From Ambrosia x helenae (taxonomy: Eukaryota > Streptophyta > Magnoliopsida > Asterales > Asteraceae), in the NCBI GenBank assembly GCA_030844895.1, contig CM061233.1, forward strand, positions 60,413,468 through 60,477,467: DNA of 64,000 nucleotides. Direction: 5' to 3'. Shown here piece by piece: positions 21,045 to 32,073 of this stretch. The stretch's first letter is position 1. Each line of letters opens with the position of its first letter. A model generated the notes under the pieces. It was not told where the DNA came from and did not search any database. It worked only from the letters and a program-made list of their open reading frames with translations. The translations under genes were made by a program, and so were the position numbers.

Positions 21045-21578
21045 TGTAAGTGCATTATTCATGTATGTCCCCAGCTAGTGATCCAGTAATGAAAGTTGAA
21101 GGTTCAGATAATCAGAAAACGACCAAGACTTTAACCTGAAGATACATTCGACTAGTCGAGAGGTCGAATGTAGTTTGTCTGGGTCGAATGTGGATTGATT
21201 GAAGAAGAAGGCTTCATTCGAACCCTTAAAGGGTCGAATAAACACCTTCGACCTCTTGAAAGGGGCGAAGGTGGATGTCTATATAAAGGGAAAAGTTAGT
21301 TTATTTTAGGGGGTTTTTTTATCATTTGGAGCTTTTCCTAGTTTTTGTGTGTGTGATATTCTCTGTATTAGGTCTAGGATTTCATCTGTAATCATTGATA
21401 TTTGATCTAATACAAAGAGTAAAGTTATGGAAATTGCTCGGTGATTCGTTATCTGTTTTCATCACGATCGTTACGGTTTATTTCTGAATCATTTTGCACG
21501 ATCGGAGGGGATTCCGCACCCTACGGTTGGTATTCGTGAGATCACGGTTCGTGATTACGATCCTAAAACGAATTCTCA
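21045..21578 (+). repeat. copia element 2, 3' LTR
   Basis: 534 bp, TGTAAGTG...ATTCTCA, about 97.5% identical to the 5' LTR by eye, followed by the target duplication AATTT. Confidence 0.93.
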
Positions 21579-22911
21579 AATTTTGATCAGTAGAAAACAA
21601 TAAAAATGAAATGGCCTATTGCGTTTAACAATAAAAAAGAAAATTTTGGTTGATACCCTTTTCTCTTATATTGTGATTCTTTTGTTAGAATATACTCTAA
21701 CGAAAAAAACTATTACAGAAGGTCGGAATCATGATCATACGTGAAGTGAATTACGACGGGAATTCTTTAAAACAAAAGGTGTCAGGTTCTGTGTTTGAGT
21801 GGTCGGGAATTCTTCTAACGTTTCGGGTAGGTAGCGCAACACGGAGCAGGCTACGATGCAGTGTGGTTGTCGCAGAAGAAAAAGTAGAGATATGAAAATA
21901 GTAGGTTGTGCAATGAGTATAACTGAAATAATTTGTTGAATGGATATGAAGGTGTGCGATGGTATATACAAAGCAATTCAGTTTCATAGCAATTCAGTTT
22001 CATCAGCTGGAAACGAAACTGAAGGAATGTGATCTGTGCCCTTTCTCATTAATAATGACGGTATAAATAATACGTCTATCTGTTAATTATGGTCACAGAT
22101 AAATACATTAAAAATTATACAATTGTTGCCAAAGATATGTTATGATATTATAAACGTTGCATGAGCATTTCAGTTGTTACACAGAAAGTGAGTTGCACAT
22201 AAAATGACCAACCATTCTATCGTCTTACGTTCAATTCATATCTCTTAGTAGAAGCATGAATTGAAACTATTTTAACTAGTTATGCTCTAATATATAGATT
22301 ATTATCATATTATTATTATTTAGGGTTTCTTAAATAGAAAAATTCGTAATTCTTAAATTGCCTCCAAAGGTGTCTTAAAATTTGATTGAAACGACAAGGT
22401 TACATATAAGAGATCTATTATATAGTAGTATAGATATAGACGTTTTACAATTGTAAATAGTAATAAATATGTTTACTAAGTAAGTACCCATGGAAAAATT
22501 CATGTAATTTACATGGGGGTCGTTTGCACCCCTTGAGAAAAAAATATATTAGTACATACAAGATTAACTTTTGACTGATTATGTAAAATGTAGACACATG
22601 CACCTAAACAAAGAAGTTATGAGGTAAAAAAGAGACAAAAGATAACATGATTCTACCTAACAACGGTTACTGGTTTGATTCTTGTGCAGGGAAAGAAAAA
22701 CTAAGAGGTAATGAAAAACCATACTGGAAATGTACACAAGTGATACCAACCGACCACTATTGGTGCCAGTATCGGATTTTACTTTTGTGGTTTTCGGTTT
22801 CGGTTATAGTTGGTATTTTTGGATTGTTGGTATATACCATAATCGGTATGGTATTTAGTTTTTGTTTTTAGTTATTTTTTAATTTTAGTATTTTCAATAC
22901 CGATCTTATCA
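21579..22911. other. non-coding flank, with a CGGTAT-rich patch
   Basis: No gene supported. Around 22737-22910 the sequence is enriched in CGGTAT/ATACCG words resembling the MITE at 54847-55133, possibly a decayed relative. Open frames at 21735-21987 and 22647-22871 have no domain and are not called. Confidence 0.5.
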
Positions 22912-23234
22912 TCTATATATATATAATCCTGCATGGCACTCATACATGCATTCTTCCACTTGAGAGTGCCATGTAGGATGACATGTGGCAATGAGTGATT
23001 TTAGGAAAAAAAAGAATTCAAAAACAAAATTGGATTTTTCTCTTTCATGTTTCCTTCCATAATTTTTAAACGTTAATATATTTTATATACGAGATTATTT
23101 AAAGAAAACAAAATTACACCAAATTAATGAGCGTTTTATTATCTTTACAACGAGTACAATAGTGTTATATAAAAAACGGAAAAAAAAACGACTATTTTTT
23201 GTGAGGTTTTGTTGATACAGGAAAAAAATGACTA

Positions 23235-25591
23235 TTGGGTTAGTATGGTTAGTTTTTACAAAGAAAAAGTTAACCAAAACCATAACAAAACTAACAAAGT
23301 TAAGTTGAGGGGCTATTTCTGTCAAAACATCAAAGTTTCAAATCAACACTCCCTCTCTCTCTGATCTCGGTTTTCCGGCCACCAGAGTTAAATCCGGCGA
23401 CTTTTCCAGCCAACATTAACTTGACCATTAACATGTTTTAATGCAAAATTTTGAACCCCCAAGCGTTTCTCCATCATAATAAACCGAATCCCAAATGTAT
23501 AGCATGTGTTTAATGTGTGTAAATTCGGTTATGAAGCAAGCTTTTGTAACCGCAACTCAAAGTCTGGCCAGAATTATTGGAGGTTTATATGAACCGTTTT
23601 GTTCGATGTTTGTATAAATAGATAATGCCAATCGTCCTCTGTACTCTTTCTCGTTCCTAGCAATCCAAAAAACCCTTTAAAATCGTCTTTGGAAGGCCTC
23701 TAAATTTCCGGTTTATTATCGGTATTTGAAGTCTCGTTTTCGGTCGAGATACAACTTGTAAGTCCATTGTTTTTGTTCCATTTCACTTGATTTTCGGTAT
23801 AGAGTAAAAGCCCCATGGTCTCTGGTCGTGTTTTTATCGAATCGGGTTGATTGAAATTTGGGGTTAGGGTTAGCATTCTTGGTAGGATTTGGGGAAGAAG
23901 ATGACCTTGCATATAGTGTTTAAATATTTTATAAATAAAAAATAACAACACATAGATAAGGTGGTGTAGTGGTTAGTGATGCATGTTGACACAAAGGGGA
24001 CCTGGGTTCGAACCCAAGCAACCCATCCTCATTTTCGTTTTTATTAATTATTTTGTTTATTCATTTTAGAATATTATTATAATCATAAAAACTTATAATA
24101 TTCATAGTAAATTCATTATTTATCCAAAAATTATAAAACTTTAGGTGCAACATTTTGACATTATGTAGAAAATTATCATATTTTTATTTTATTAAAAATA
24201 ATTTATTTACTTGCTTTTATTAAATAAAAACGTTTTAATCATAATTAATTGATTAAAAATTCGTTTTTTAATGATTTTAATCTCAAATTTTCAGGGAAAT
24301 TATTTCTAAGTATGATAAACTGAAATAAAATTTATTTTCTCATAAAATAATTATTTTTTCTGTTTTTTACCATTTTTACTAAAAAAAAACACTATTTAAT
24401 TTCATTAAATCTGTTTTATATACAAATAAAGTGAGAAAAATTATGGAAAATTATTTTCACTATTTTACATCAGAAAATAATCTTTTTTCATTAAAACATT
24501 ATTTTTGGACCATAACTTGTATTTCTAGCTTATTTATGTTTAATTAGTCATAATAAATTATTTAATTAAATTTAAAATATAAAATATAAAATATAAAATT
24601 TGTTTTATGAATATTTTTTATATAAAACAGAAATATTCCTAAGTGTGGAAAACATAAGTGTTCATATTTTTTTAGTCACATTTTTTATCTTAAATCATGA
24701 TTAATTTTATTTCAAAATTATTATTATATTCAAGTTATCATAAAACTTCATCCTCCCTATCTAGCCTAGCAAACCTTAATGCCTTAGATTCTAGATGTCG
24801 TAGACTTTTAAGTCATTTTCCCTCATTAGTATTCTTATATATACATGTGTGTGTGTGTTGAATTCTTCGGAATTCCCAAGTTTATCTTGTGACGAGTTTT
24901 GTTTGGATTTGTCGCGCTTAACAAAACTGTGAGTATATCTTTCCCTTTTTTCATGTTTTACTCTTTTGGGGATATTTATGTACACTATTTTCAAATGTTA
25001 TTCTTATACTTAATGCAATTCTCATGTGTGTTTGCTTTATGTGAATTTGTGTGTATCTATGCTTAGTCAAAATCATTAACCGTTCTGCGGTCTTGCATTT
25101 TAATGAATAGTACTATGGTATATACCCCTTGTGACTCTGTTGAGAGACCCTGGTCATTGTCTTATGATTCATTATACTAAAAATGGTTTTCATGTGTTGG
25201 TCTCATTCTATTAGGGTTGGTTTTGACTGATACTGCTTAAATACATAATTGCAAACAGTATACAACATATGAATTGCGAAACGTTTTTATACTATATGTA
25301 TTCAAAACAGGGTATGCTCAACAATAAATTTTTTTATTGACCTATTCTATTTTCGTACATGTTTCAGGTTATTTTTGAGACAGTTTTAAGCGTTTGGAAT
25401 TTATACTTAGATCTTGAATTTTTGTATTTCAGTTTAAATTGCTAGTTTGAATCATTGTATCTTTGTATCTTATGTCAATGTAATAAACTATTTAATCAAT
25501 GTATCAATATATACACTTCAGCACCATGAGCTATTGAACAATCGTCACTACGTGACACCTCGATGTTTCCGCCATCGGTTGGGGTGTTACA
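23235..25591 (+). repeat. Ty3/gypsy LTR fragment C, 5'-truncated, inside the Helitron
   Basis: About 2.36 kb related to LTR-A along its length, ending in the shared terminus ...GGTTGGGGTGTTACA at 25591. The first 260 or so bases present in LTR-A are missing and no TSD is found, so the left end was deleted together with some Helitron sequence. It includes a tRNA-like cassette (23955-24027) and a candidate intron, donor GTGAGTATATC at 24929 and acceptor TTTCAG at 25367. Confidence 0.75.
23955..24027 (+). other. tRNA-like cassette in LTR fragment C
   Basis: A-box match TGGTGTAGTGG at 23962 and B-box match GGTTCGAACCC at 24005, 43 bases apart start to start, which is normal tRNA spacing. A 5-bp T-arm (CTGGG/CCAAG, one mismatch) encloses TTCGAAC. 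The acceptor ends do not pair, so it is not a functional tRNA gene. Confidence 0.6.
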
Positions 25592-25850
25592 CCAGTAAAT
25601 ATGAATTCTATTTACAACAGGTGTTAGCATTAGAGTTGTACATTGTTTTAGGTTAGGTTTTAATTTTAAAGTTATACATTGTTTATGATTAGGCGTTAAC
25701 ATTGGAGATACTTTGTTAATTGTTTTAGGTTTGGTGCTACCCGAAGCTTTCATACATGTAACTGTAAAGCGCATCAATCTATTTCGTATGTAAATTGATA
25801 TGTCATATTAAATTTCTCAACCCCAGGACGCTCCCAAGATATAAATCTAG

Positions 25851-26000
25851 TTAATTATATATGTGTTTTCAAGAACAGGTATACATATCTAGAACACTAT
25901 GGATATACATAATTGATTAAGTTTGTAATTTGTTAAATATATTGCTTTCAGATATAATACTATTATGAATTATAAATATTTGATAATTTTTTTCCGGGTT
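25851..26000. other. short AT-rich spacer
   Basis: Nothing recognisable between the Helitron end and the LINE-like remnant. Confidence 0.5.
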
Positions 26001-26800
26001 AATATTCTTTCATTCCATAATTGAAAAGATTACATCAAAATAACAGACAGGTGTGCAACAAGCTGAGCCGCCAACTCTTTCTGTATTGCGAACCCTAATA
26101 TACTAAACACAAACCTCTGTCCCCATGTAGTCGAGACATTTATATGGATAACCCGTTGGACCCTGGTCAGGAAACGGATAGCTTCCGGTACCAAGGAGCC
26201 AAAAGTATCAAAAGCCACAGAGACAAAAACATGTTAATTCTCTTCGCAAGCTTTAGCATACTTTTCCACCTTCTTTGTTTCCGCCTTTCTCATTACTTGC
26301 CTAGCTGCGAACCTGTTATCCCTCAAGCCAGCTAAAGGAGACACCCCTGTGAGATCCACGCAGAAGTGTTTCCCTCCGGCCCACCCAAAGATGAGCAAAT
26401 ATGTTGGTCCGTAAGAAAGTTTACATGGGCTTCTTTCTTGGCTGAAATTCCGACGCGCCTTAACATGTCCAATAAAACGTCCTGCACCCAATCATGCCGG
26501 TATTTAAACCTAGGTAGCTCTTTGCAATGAATTGCATGTTCCTCGCATTTATCAATGCAAGTTTTATGGCAGATCAGGTAGGTCTCATCTTCAAGGTCCA
26601 TGGAGAAGTATCAAACTTTGACATATAAGATGTTATTTAATACGGATAGAGACATAATGTACAATTCATCAACGATGGCGCCCACAAAACCATGGTCAGT
26701 GTGCATGAACTTATCATTGAACCGCAACCGTCCATCATGGACTTTGTGATCTCTATATTTATTTGAACCCTTCAAATGGTTAATATTATTTTTCAACCTT
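26001..26800 (-). pseudogene. LINE-like retroelement remnant, C-terminal domain
   Basis: Minus-strand fragments in shifted frames make a degenerate protein end: a Cys/His-rich part (CEEHAIHCKE... near 26500-26560), a core with FGWAGGKHFCVDLTGVSPL (26300-26440) and a tail AFDTFGSLVPEA...GFAIQKELAAQLV ending in a stop at 26030. I recall this domain in plant proteins annotated as reverse transcriptase-like or auxilin-like; the conserved acidic and basic residues suggest a nuclease fold, but that is inference. Two shorter copies of the same 3' end occur at 58385-58532 and 59885-59995, each 5'-truncated, as expected of target-primed retrotransposition. Confidence 0.6.
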
Positions 26801-27790
26801 AATTTCGCCTTTCTACTTGCCTAATCACACGTTGACTTTGCAATAATAAGATAGTTTACGTGGTTTATAAGAAGTAAGAGGAGAGAGATAGCTCACGACT
26901 TTTGTGTGTTAGATTTAGACTTTTTAGTATACTCTTTAATATCACACCACTTAAAATTTACTTAAACACACTCAATAAATTTTCCACTACTATACAGGTT
27001 TGACCATCCGGGTAAACTCCATTGACCAGTGGCGAAGCTTGCGAAATTGGTCGGGGGGTCGGAAATCACCAGTCATGGGACGAGACTTAAATTTTTTTTC
27101 TATTATATGTTCGGGTCAGATTATATATTCGGGTCGGTAATTCGATTTGGGTCGAGTCAAATATTAAATACACTTCATTCATGTTTGCTTGTGGATTTTG
27201 AGGAATATCATGCCCTTGTTGATTGTTTTGATCCGCTTCATTAACTGGTTCATTAATCAGTTCGCCTGTTGAAGCTTTTTGACGTTTACTTATATTTTCA
27301 TTATCTATTCCCTCTACTTATTCTTCATTCGCTCTTTTGAAAAAAAAAAAAAGATGCTATGGTTTTGTTCTTCCCCATCATATAAGTGGGCTTTTAAATT
27401 AGTTTTCTTTAAAAATAAATGGGCTAAATCAAACATTTGGGTTTTACCTCTTAAAATGGGCCCAAAAGAAAAAGAGCACCCACGCCCTACGAACGCAGAC
27501 AGCGTTAATGACTCGATCCACCTATCATTCCATGGGAAGCCCACCAACCAAAGACCTACTCTAGGCCCACTTGAAAAAAGTTGCACCAAGTGTCACTTAA
27601 ACCCGTGACCTCCATATTGGATGATCATGAGAATGTCTCATTTCATACCAATTGATGTAGAACTCATTATTTTTACCCATGCTACTTAGTTGAGGACTTG
27701 AGGAAACTTTACTGATACTATTGGACCAAAAGCCTCTTCACTTGTGTCTTTGTTGTTAACGATAAAGAGAAGAGAGACCACATAGACTAA
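26801..27790. other. non-coding, with one end of a hAT-like MITE
   Basis: CAGTGGCGAAGCTTG at about 27029 matches the terminal repeat of the hAT MITE at 54619-54836, but no opposite end was found, so only a fragment is suggested. Open frames at 27279-27608 have no recognisable domain. Confidence 0.45.
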
Positions 27791-28044
27791 GACCATAAGT
27801 AATGGTTCATATCTCTTATGAGGTATTTTCCGCCACATCATTATTATAAAGCCTCTCAAAAAATGTGTAATGGTTAAAGCCACTTAATGCCCTTTTTAGT
27901 TATTACTTTTCATATTTTTTATCCTATTTGGGCATTATACTAGAAATGTCCCTCCATCTTAATGCCCATATAATGTCTAAGGAGACGGTGTTGGGGGCAT
28001 TATCGTGCTTATTCATGCCCCTATAATGCCTATTACGCATGGTC
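27791..28044. mobile_element. Tourist-like (PIF/Harbinger) MITE
   Basis: 254 bp with inverted ends GACCATAAGTAATGG and (reverse complement of the right end) GACCATGCGTAATAG, flanked by TAA at 27788-27790 and 28045-28047. A 3-bp TAA duplication and no coding capacity fit a PIF/Harbinger-type MITE. Confidence 0.8.
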
Positions 28045-28367
28045 TAATTATGTATTCACCCAGTTTTTTGTCAACTAAAATTTATCTTTATTTTTGAATG
28101 ACGGCACACATACTCCCTGGTCCCACACTATAAAAAATCCACCCAAAAAACTACAAGGGGGAGGGGGGTGTGAACCCTCGCCATTTGGCTGAGGGGAATT
28201 CACTAATGCATTTGGGTTAAAGAGCTCTTGGCAACTCAAATTCATCTGGTTAAAGAGCTTTTGGAACTATTTTGACCCCTACTTTATCTCTCTCCCTATA
28301 TATATATTGTTGCTACAACAAATAAGGGTCTAACGTTAGTTCTGGGTCCAAGGAAGGGTAAAAGGGT
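28045..28367. other. non-coding spacer
   Basis: No gene or repeat recognised. Includes a purine-rich stretch near 28150-28170. Confidence 0.5.
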
Positions 28368-28908
28368 TGATGGGTTCTGATCTGCCTAACGCAGGTCGTG
28401 GTGTCCTCCTACATTACAAAACGTAGAAGGAGGTTCAAGATAATATTGTTTTGAGTGTTAGAATTCTGGTTTGAGTGAGACTCAAAACCAGAAGTGTTGT
28501 TCTAAACTCGAGTTGATCTTTGGTGTGATAGAGAGATACTCTATACGTTCATGATCAAAAGGAATAGAAGAAGTGTAAGAGAGAATAATCAGAAAGGTAT
28601 GCAGATCTGGTGGAGAAGGCTCTGATTTATAGCAGAGGCATCTTCTTCTTTGGGAAGAGATATTATCTTGTGTTGTAGTGCAACTTGAGGACATGCCACT
28701 TTAGGCCGAGTATGGCTTTGGACCTGCGGTCCGAGTGCTGCAGCGTCTCCATGTGATAGCTGCTTGTGTTGACCGAGGAAAAGGATGACAAGACAAGTCA
28801 TCTTTTGATCAGTGCTTCTCCATCCCTTGAACCTTCGTACCTTTCAACCATTAAGCGTAGTTATGTAATATTGTTAAACTATTTTGCCTTAGGCTACCCA
28901 TGTCATCA
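28368..28908 (-). repeat. putative 3' LTR of the Tat element
   Basis: 541 bp with inverted termini TGATG...CATCA, bounded on the inside by a purine tract (CTTGGGGGC on the minus strand, 28908-28916). The partner LTR is missing through truncation, so the boundaries rest on termini and position only. Confidence 0.55.
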
Positions 28909-29275
28909 GCCCCCAAGTCAGGAGTCTTTATGGCGTAGCTAGAAGGCTTCTGACTGTTTATTGAGCTTACGGTTGCTTGAAAGGTTCAAGGGTTGATGGT
29001 TTGCTTGGGCGGTTTGTTGTCTCTGGATTTAAATTTTGAATTGACAGTTGATGTGACAAGTGTCAGGCTTCAGGCTGCGGTTTTAATGCAAAGTATCATT
29101 ACTTTTTTATAATAATTTTTTATTTGCATTTAAAAAAGAGTTTTAACAATCATAATCATTTTCACTTTACTCTTTCTTTCGACGGTTTCTTCAACTTTTT
29201 CTAGGGTTTTCTTCATTGCAACATTCAGGTTAGTATTTCTTTCGTTTTCTTGCTCTGATCATCCTTCAAAGCATC

Positions 29276-31511
29276 ATGGGTGCAAAGAAGGACATGGCTG
29301 TAAGCTTCTTTTCCCTTACACAGGAAGAAGTTGAAGCGTTCTGTTCTAAGTGGGACATTGATTTGTCCTTTAATCCCATTGCTCCTGGGCTTACAGACCC
29401 GATTAATCAATGTCCTCCTAGTTCGATTGCTCTTTACTGCCGTCACTTTGAGTTTTCGAACCTTCGCCATCCATTTTCTATTTTTCTACTAAATGTCCTT
29501 GAATACTATAGGGTTTCGTTTGGCCAGATTCATCCTCATGGGTTGGGGCGTGTGTTGCATTTTGAGATTTTGTGTAGAGCCCTTGGTTATGATCCTACCC
29601 TTCTCATGTGTAGGTGTTTTTTTCCGATTGGCCAAAATGGCGATTGGTATACTTTTGAAATGTCTCCTGTTGAAACTAACTTGATTTCTTCACATGTGAC
29701 TACAGTCGGTGTATGGAAAACGAATTTTTCCTGGGTTTCCGAGTCTATTCTTCACTTTAAACCTGTTTGGAGGCATCCTGAGGATATTTTGAATGAAGTT
29801 CGTCAGAATCTGATCTAGGTGAAAACTTCCTCAAAGCCATCCGATCATGTCCTTCAAGGCTTCGTCCTTTCGACGAGCCTTTCTTGGTTTTATCCGGGAT
29901 TAGTACCTGGTGGGATAAAGAGGGTAGAGATCCTGTGTTGATGAAGGGTGATCAGGGTATGCACATAATTTTGTTTTTGTTTTTCCTTATTTTTTTTTTG
30001 TTTGGTTGTTGGTTATGTTGTTGGTTCTCCTTGTTGTTTGCTTTGTAGTCATGTCTGCATTAAATTTTATCAAGGGTGATGATGCTTCCGAGGTTGTTTT
30101 TAAGGATGCCAAGGTCGTGTACGGTGAGGATGCGTTGACTAAGTATGAGAAGGGGAGGTATGATAGAACAAACTATGTTGTTGTTCCAAATGTTAAAAGT
30201 TTCTCGAAGGCTACCTCCTCCAAGGCTTCAACCAGCAGGTCTAGCCGTCGTTTGTGGAAGGCTGCCAAGCCAGCTGATGTGTCAGAGGTTGTGAATGTAA
30301 GCGATGAGATAGAGGATTCAGAGGATGAGAAGGATCAGGGTGTTGAGACTGTGGTTCCTGATGGGGTTCCAGTTGCTGTGAAGAAAGGTAAAGGTAGGAA
30401 GGCTGTTGTAAAGGTTGCTTTGTTGAAGACTGCTGAGGGTTCAACAAGCTTGGAAGGTGAAGAGGTTTATACCCCGGGTTGGAGTGGGAAGCCTAGTCAC
30501 ACTTTTAAATCCTCTTCTGTTTGTGAGGATGTTTTGGCACATCTTGCCACTCTGGGTGTCAAAGCTACTTTAGAAGGTATGGACGATGATGCTTTATTGA
30601 CCAAGATGGTGGTGTGGACTTGTAACTTGGCGGCTATGCTTCCTGAGGGTGTTTGTTGGTTCAGAAAGATGATGGCTGAGTATGGTGATTTTGCTAGAAG
30701 GAAGAGGAAAATGAAGCAATCTCTTGCATCATTGAAGAAGGATGCTGCTGAATATGCCGAGAAAGAAAAGACTTTGATTGGTCTTATTGATGAGTTAAAA
30801 AGAGGTCATGAAGCAGAAACTGCGAAGCATGAGGATGCAAGGTTGCAGGTTGAGGCTGATAGAGTAGCACTTGATGCAGAGAAAAAGGTTTTTGAAGCTA
30901 ATAGGAAAAGGTTGGAGGCTTCCCTTGCTCATGCTCTGGACAATAACAAGTGGTTGATTGAGGGGGGTTTTCAGCAAGTGGTTACTTATTTGCTTCACAC
31001 AGCCGAGTTTAATTCTTCCCTTGGGGAAGTGTATACCAAGTTACTCGTTCATGGTAAGCACCCAGGTTTTATTGCTGGTTTCAAAGCTCATGAATCTGGT
31101 CAAGTTTTGGAGCAGTCTCCATTGTATCAGCCCAACTCCATGTAAGTGTTCAAGGAAACCGTTTTGAAAATGGAGCATTCAACTTACCCCTATGTTGCCC
31201 AAGTCTCTTCCTTCTATGGGAAGCCTTTGCAGGAGTTGAAGCAGTTGAAGCCTGAAGGTTTGAACGAAGCTATTTGTGCTGAAGTTCTTGCATCATTTTT
31301 CAATAAGAGTGCTTATTCAGGGGATAGTGAGGAAACTCACGATGTTGATGAAGGTGTGCTGAAGGATGCGAGCCTTGAAGCTTCAAAGATTGGTGGTGTG
31401 GATGCTGAGAAGTTACTGAAGAAAGCAAAGAAGGTTAAAAAAGCAAAGGTGGTGGAGGCAGTTGTGGAGGATGAAGCCTCGAAGCCTTCGGGGTCAGGTG
31501 GTGTTGCTTGA
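29276..31511 (+). pseudogene. antisense extra ORF of the Tat element (gypsy-type Transposase_28 domain plus coiled coil)
   Basis: Starts ATG at 29276. Residues about 20-175 resemble the so-called putative gypsy-type transposon domain (motifs ALYCRHFEFSNLRHPFS, VLEYYRVSFGQIHP, VLHFEILCRALG). Just before 29818 the coding signal changes frame; it continues to 29956. An intron with GT at 29957 and AG at 30047-30048 (92 bp) joins it to a second exon from 30049. The second exon encodes a Lys/Glu-rich linker and a long coiled coil (codons roughly for 30680-30950). An in-frame TAA at 31143-31145 interrupts it and the same frame continues to 31511. The function is unknown; one frameshift plus one stop make this copy inactive. 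Confidence 0.75.
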
Positions 31512-32073
31512 ACTTCTTTGCTCTCTTTTATTCGTAGCTATCTTAGCAATATGGTTGTGAACAATTATCTAACTTCTGTGATGGTTTTAGACAATCTTTC
31601 TTTTAGTGGAACTTGGTGGGTTCCTGTATGGTTGTAGGCTTTAAAAAGCCTTATGAACAATATGTATGGTTTATGGCTTGGTGAAGCCCTTTATGTTTAA
31701 TATTTAGCCCTTATGGCTTTTTTAGGTATCTCTGTGTGTTTAGCTTTCGTTGTTAGTTTTTCCTTTGTGATTCTTTGTTGTGTTTGTCTTTGTTGATGTT
31801 TGGGGATGTTTTACAGGTAGCACCTTAAAAGGTTGGATGCTGCAGTCATCCATCCTTAAGATATTCTAGGCAAACAAACCGCCATCTATCCTATGTACAC
31901 TACTTAGTGTTTTTAAATTTTCGTAAGTTTGTTTTTGAAACTTAAGGAACAATTGGTGTAGGCTGTTCGAACCTGTCTATGAGATATATAAAGAAATGTT
32001 TTATTTGTCTCATGGAGTTGGATTGATTTACGAACTCACCCCTTATATAGGTTCACTCAATCCTTGAACCTAT
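31512..32073. other. Tat element sequence between antisense ORF and element A
   Basis: Non-coding; probably the 3' untranslated part of the antisense transcript. The last five bases, 32069-32073 (CCTAT), are the target duplication of element A. Confidence 0.6.

Larger units (their letters stand above)
12944..21578 (+). mobile_element. Ty1/copia element 2, non-autonomous, plus strand
   Basis: An 8,635-bp element with LTRs at 12944-13478 and 21045-21578, flanked by identical AATTT (12939-12943 and 21579-21583). The primer site TGGTATCAGAGC (13481-13492) and the polypurine tract AAGGGGGAGAT (21034-21044) match element 1 and suggest a Sirevirus relative. The LTRs differ at roughly 13-15 positions (about 2.5%), so it is older than element 1. 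Inside are a motif-rich leader, a gag frame split by a solo LTR, a short protease remnant and no integrase, RT or RNase H. Without the nested LTR its length is about 5.57 kb. Confidence 0.92.
22912..25850 (+). mobile_element. non-autonomous Helitron, copy 1, carrying a gypsy LTR fragment
   Basis: Starts A|TCTATATATATA and ends ...ATCTAG|T, the TC...CTAG ends and A/T host junction expected of Helitrons. A CCCCAGGACGCTCCC hairpin-like sequence lies just before the end. Flanking parts (22920-23230 and 25592-25850) match the shorter copy at 61325-61967, which proves the family and its limits. No Rep/helicase is present. The extra length is a gypsy LTR fragment inserted in the middle. Confidence 0.8.

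Noticed and set aside
23955..24027. Functional tRNA gene
   Set aside because: A and B boxes are well spaced but the acceptor stem does not pair and no sound anticodon arm is seen; kept only as tRNA-like.
27029..27250. Complete hAT MITE
   Set aside because: Only one terminal repeat found; no opposite end or 8-bp duplication.
29493..29684. Second ORF overlapping the antisense Tat ORF
   Set aside because: Shadow frame of the Transposase_28-like coding region.
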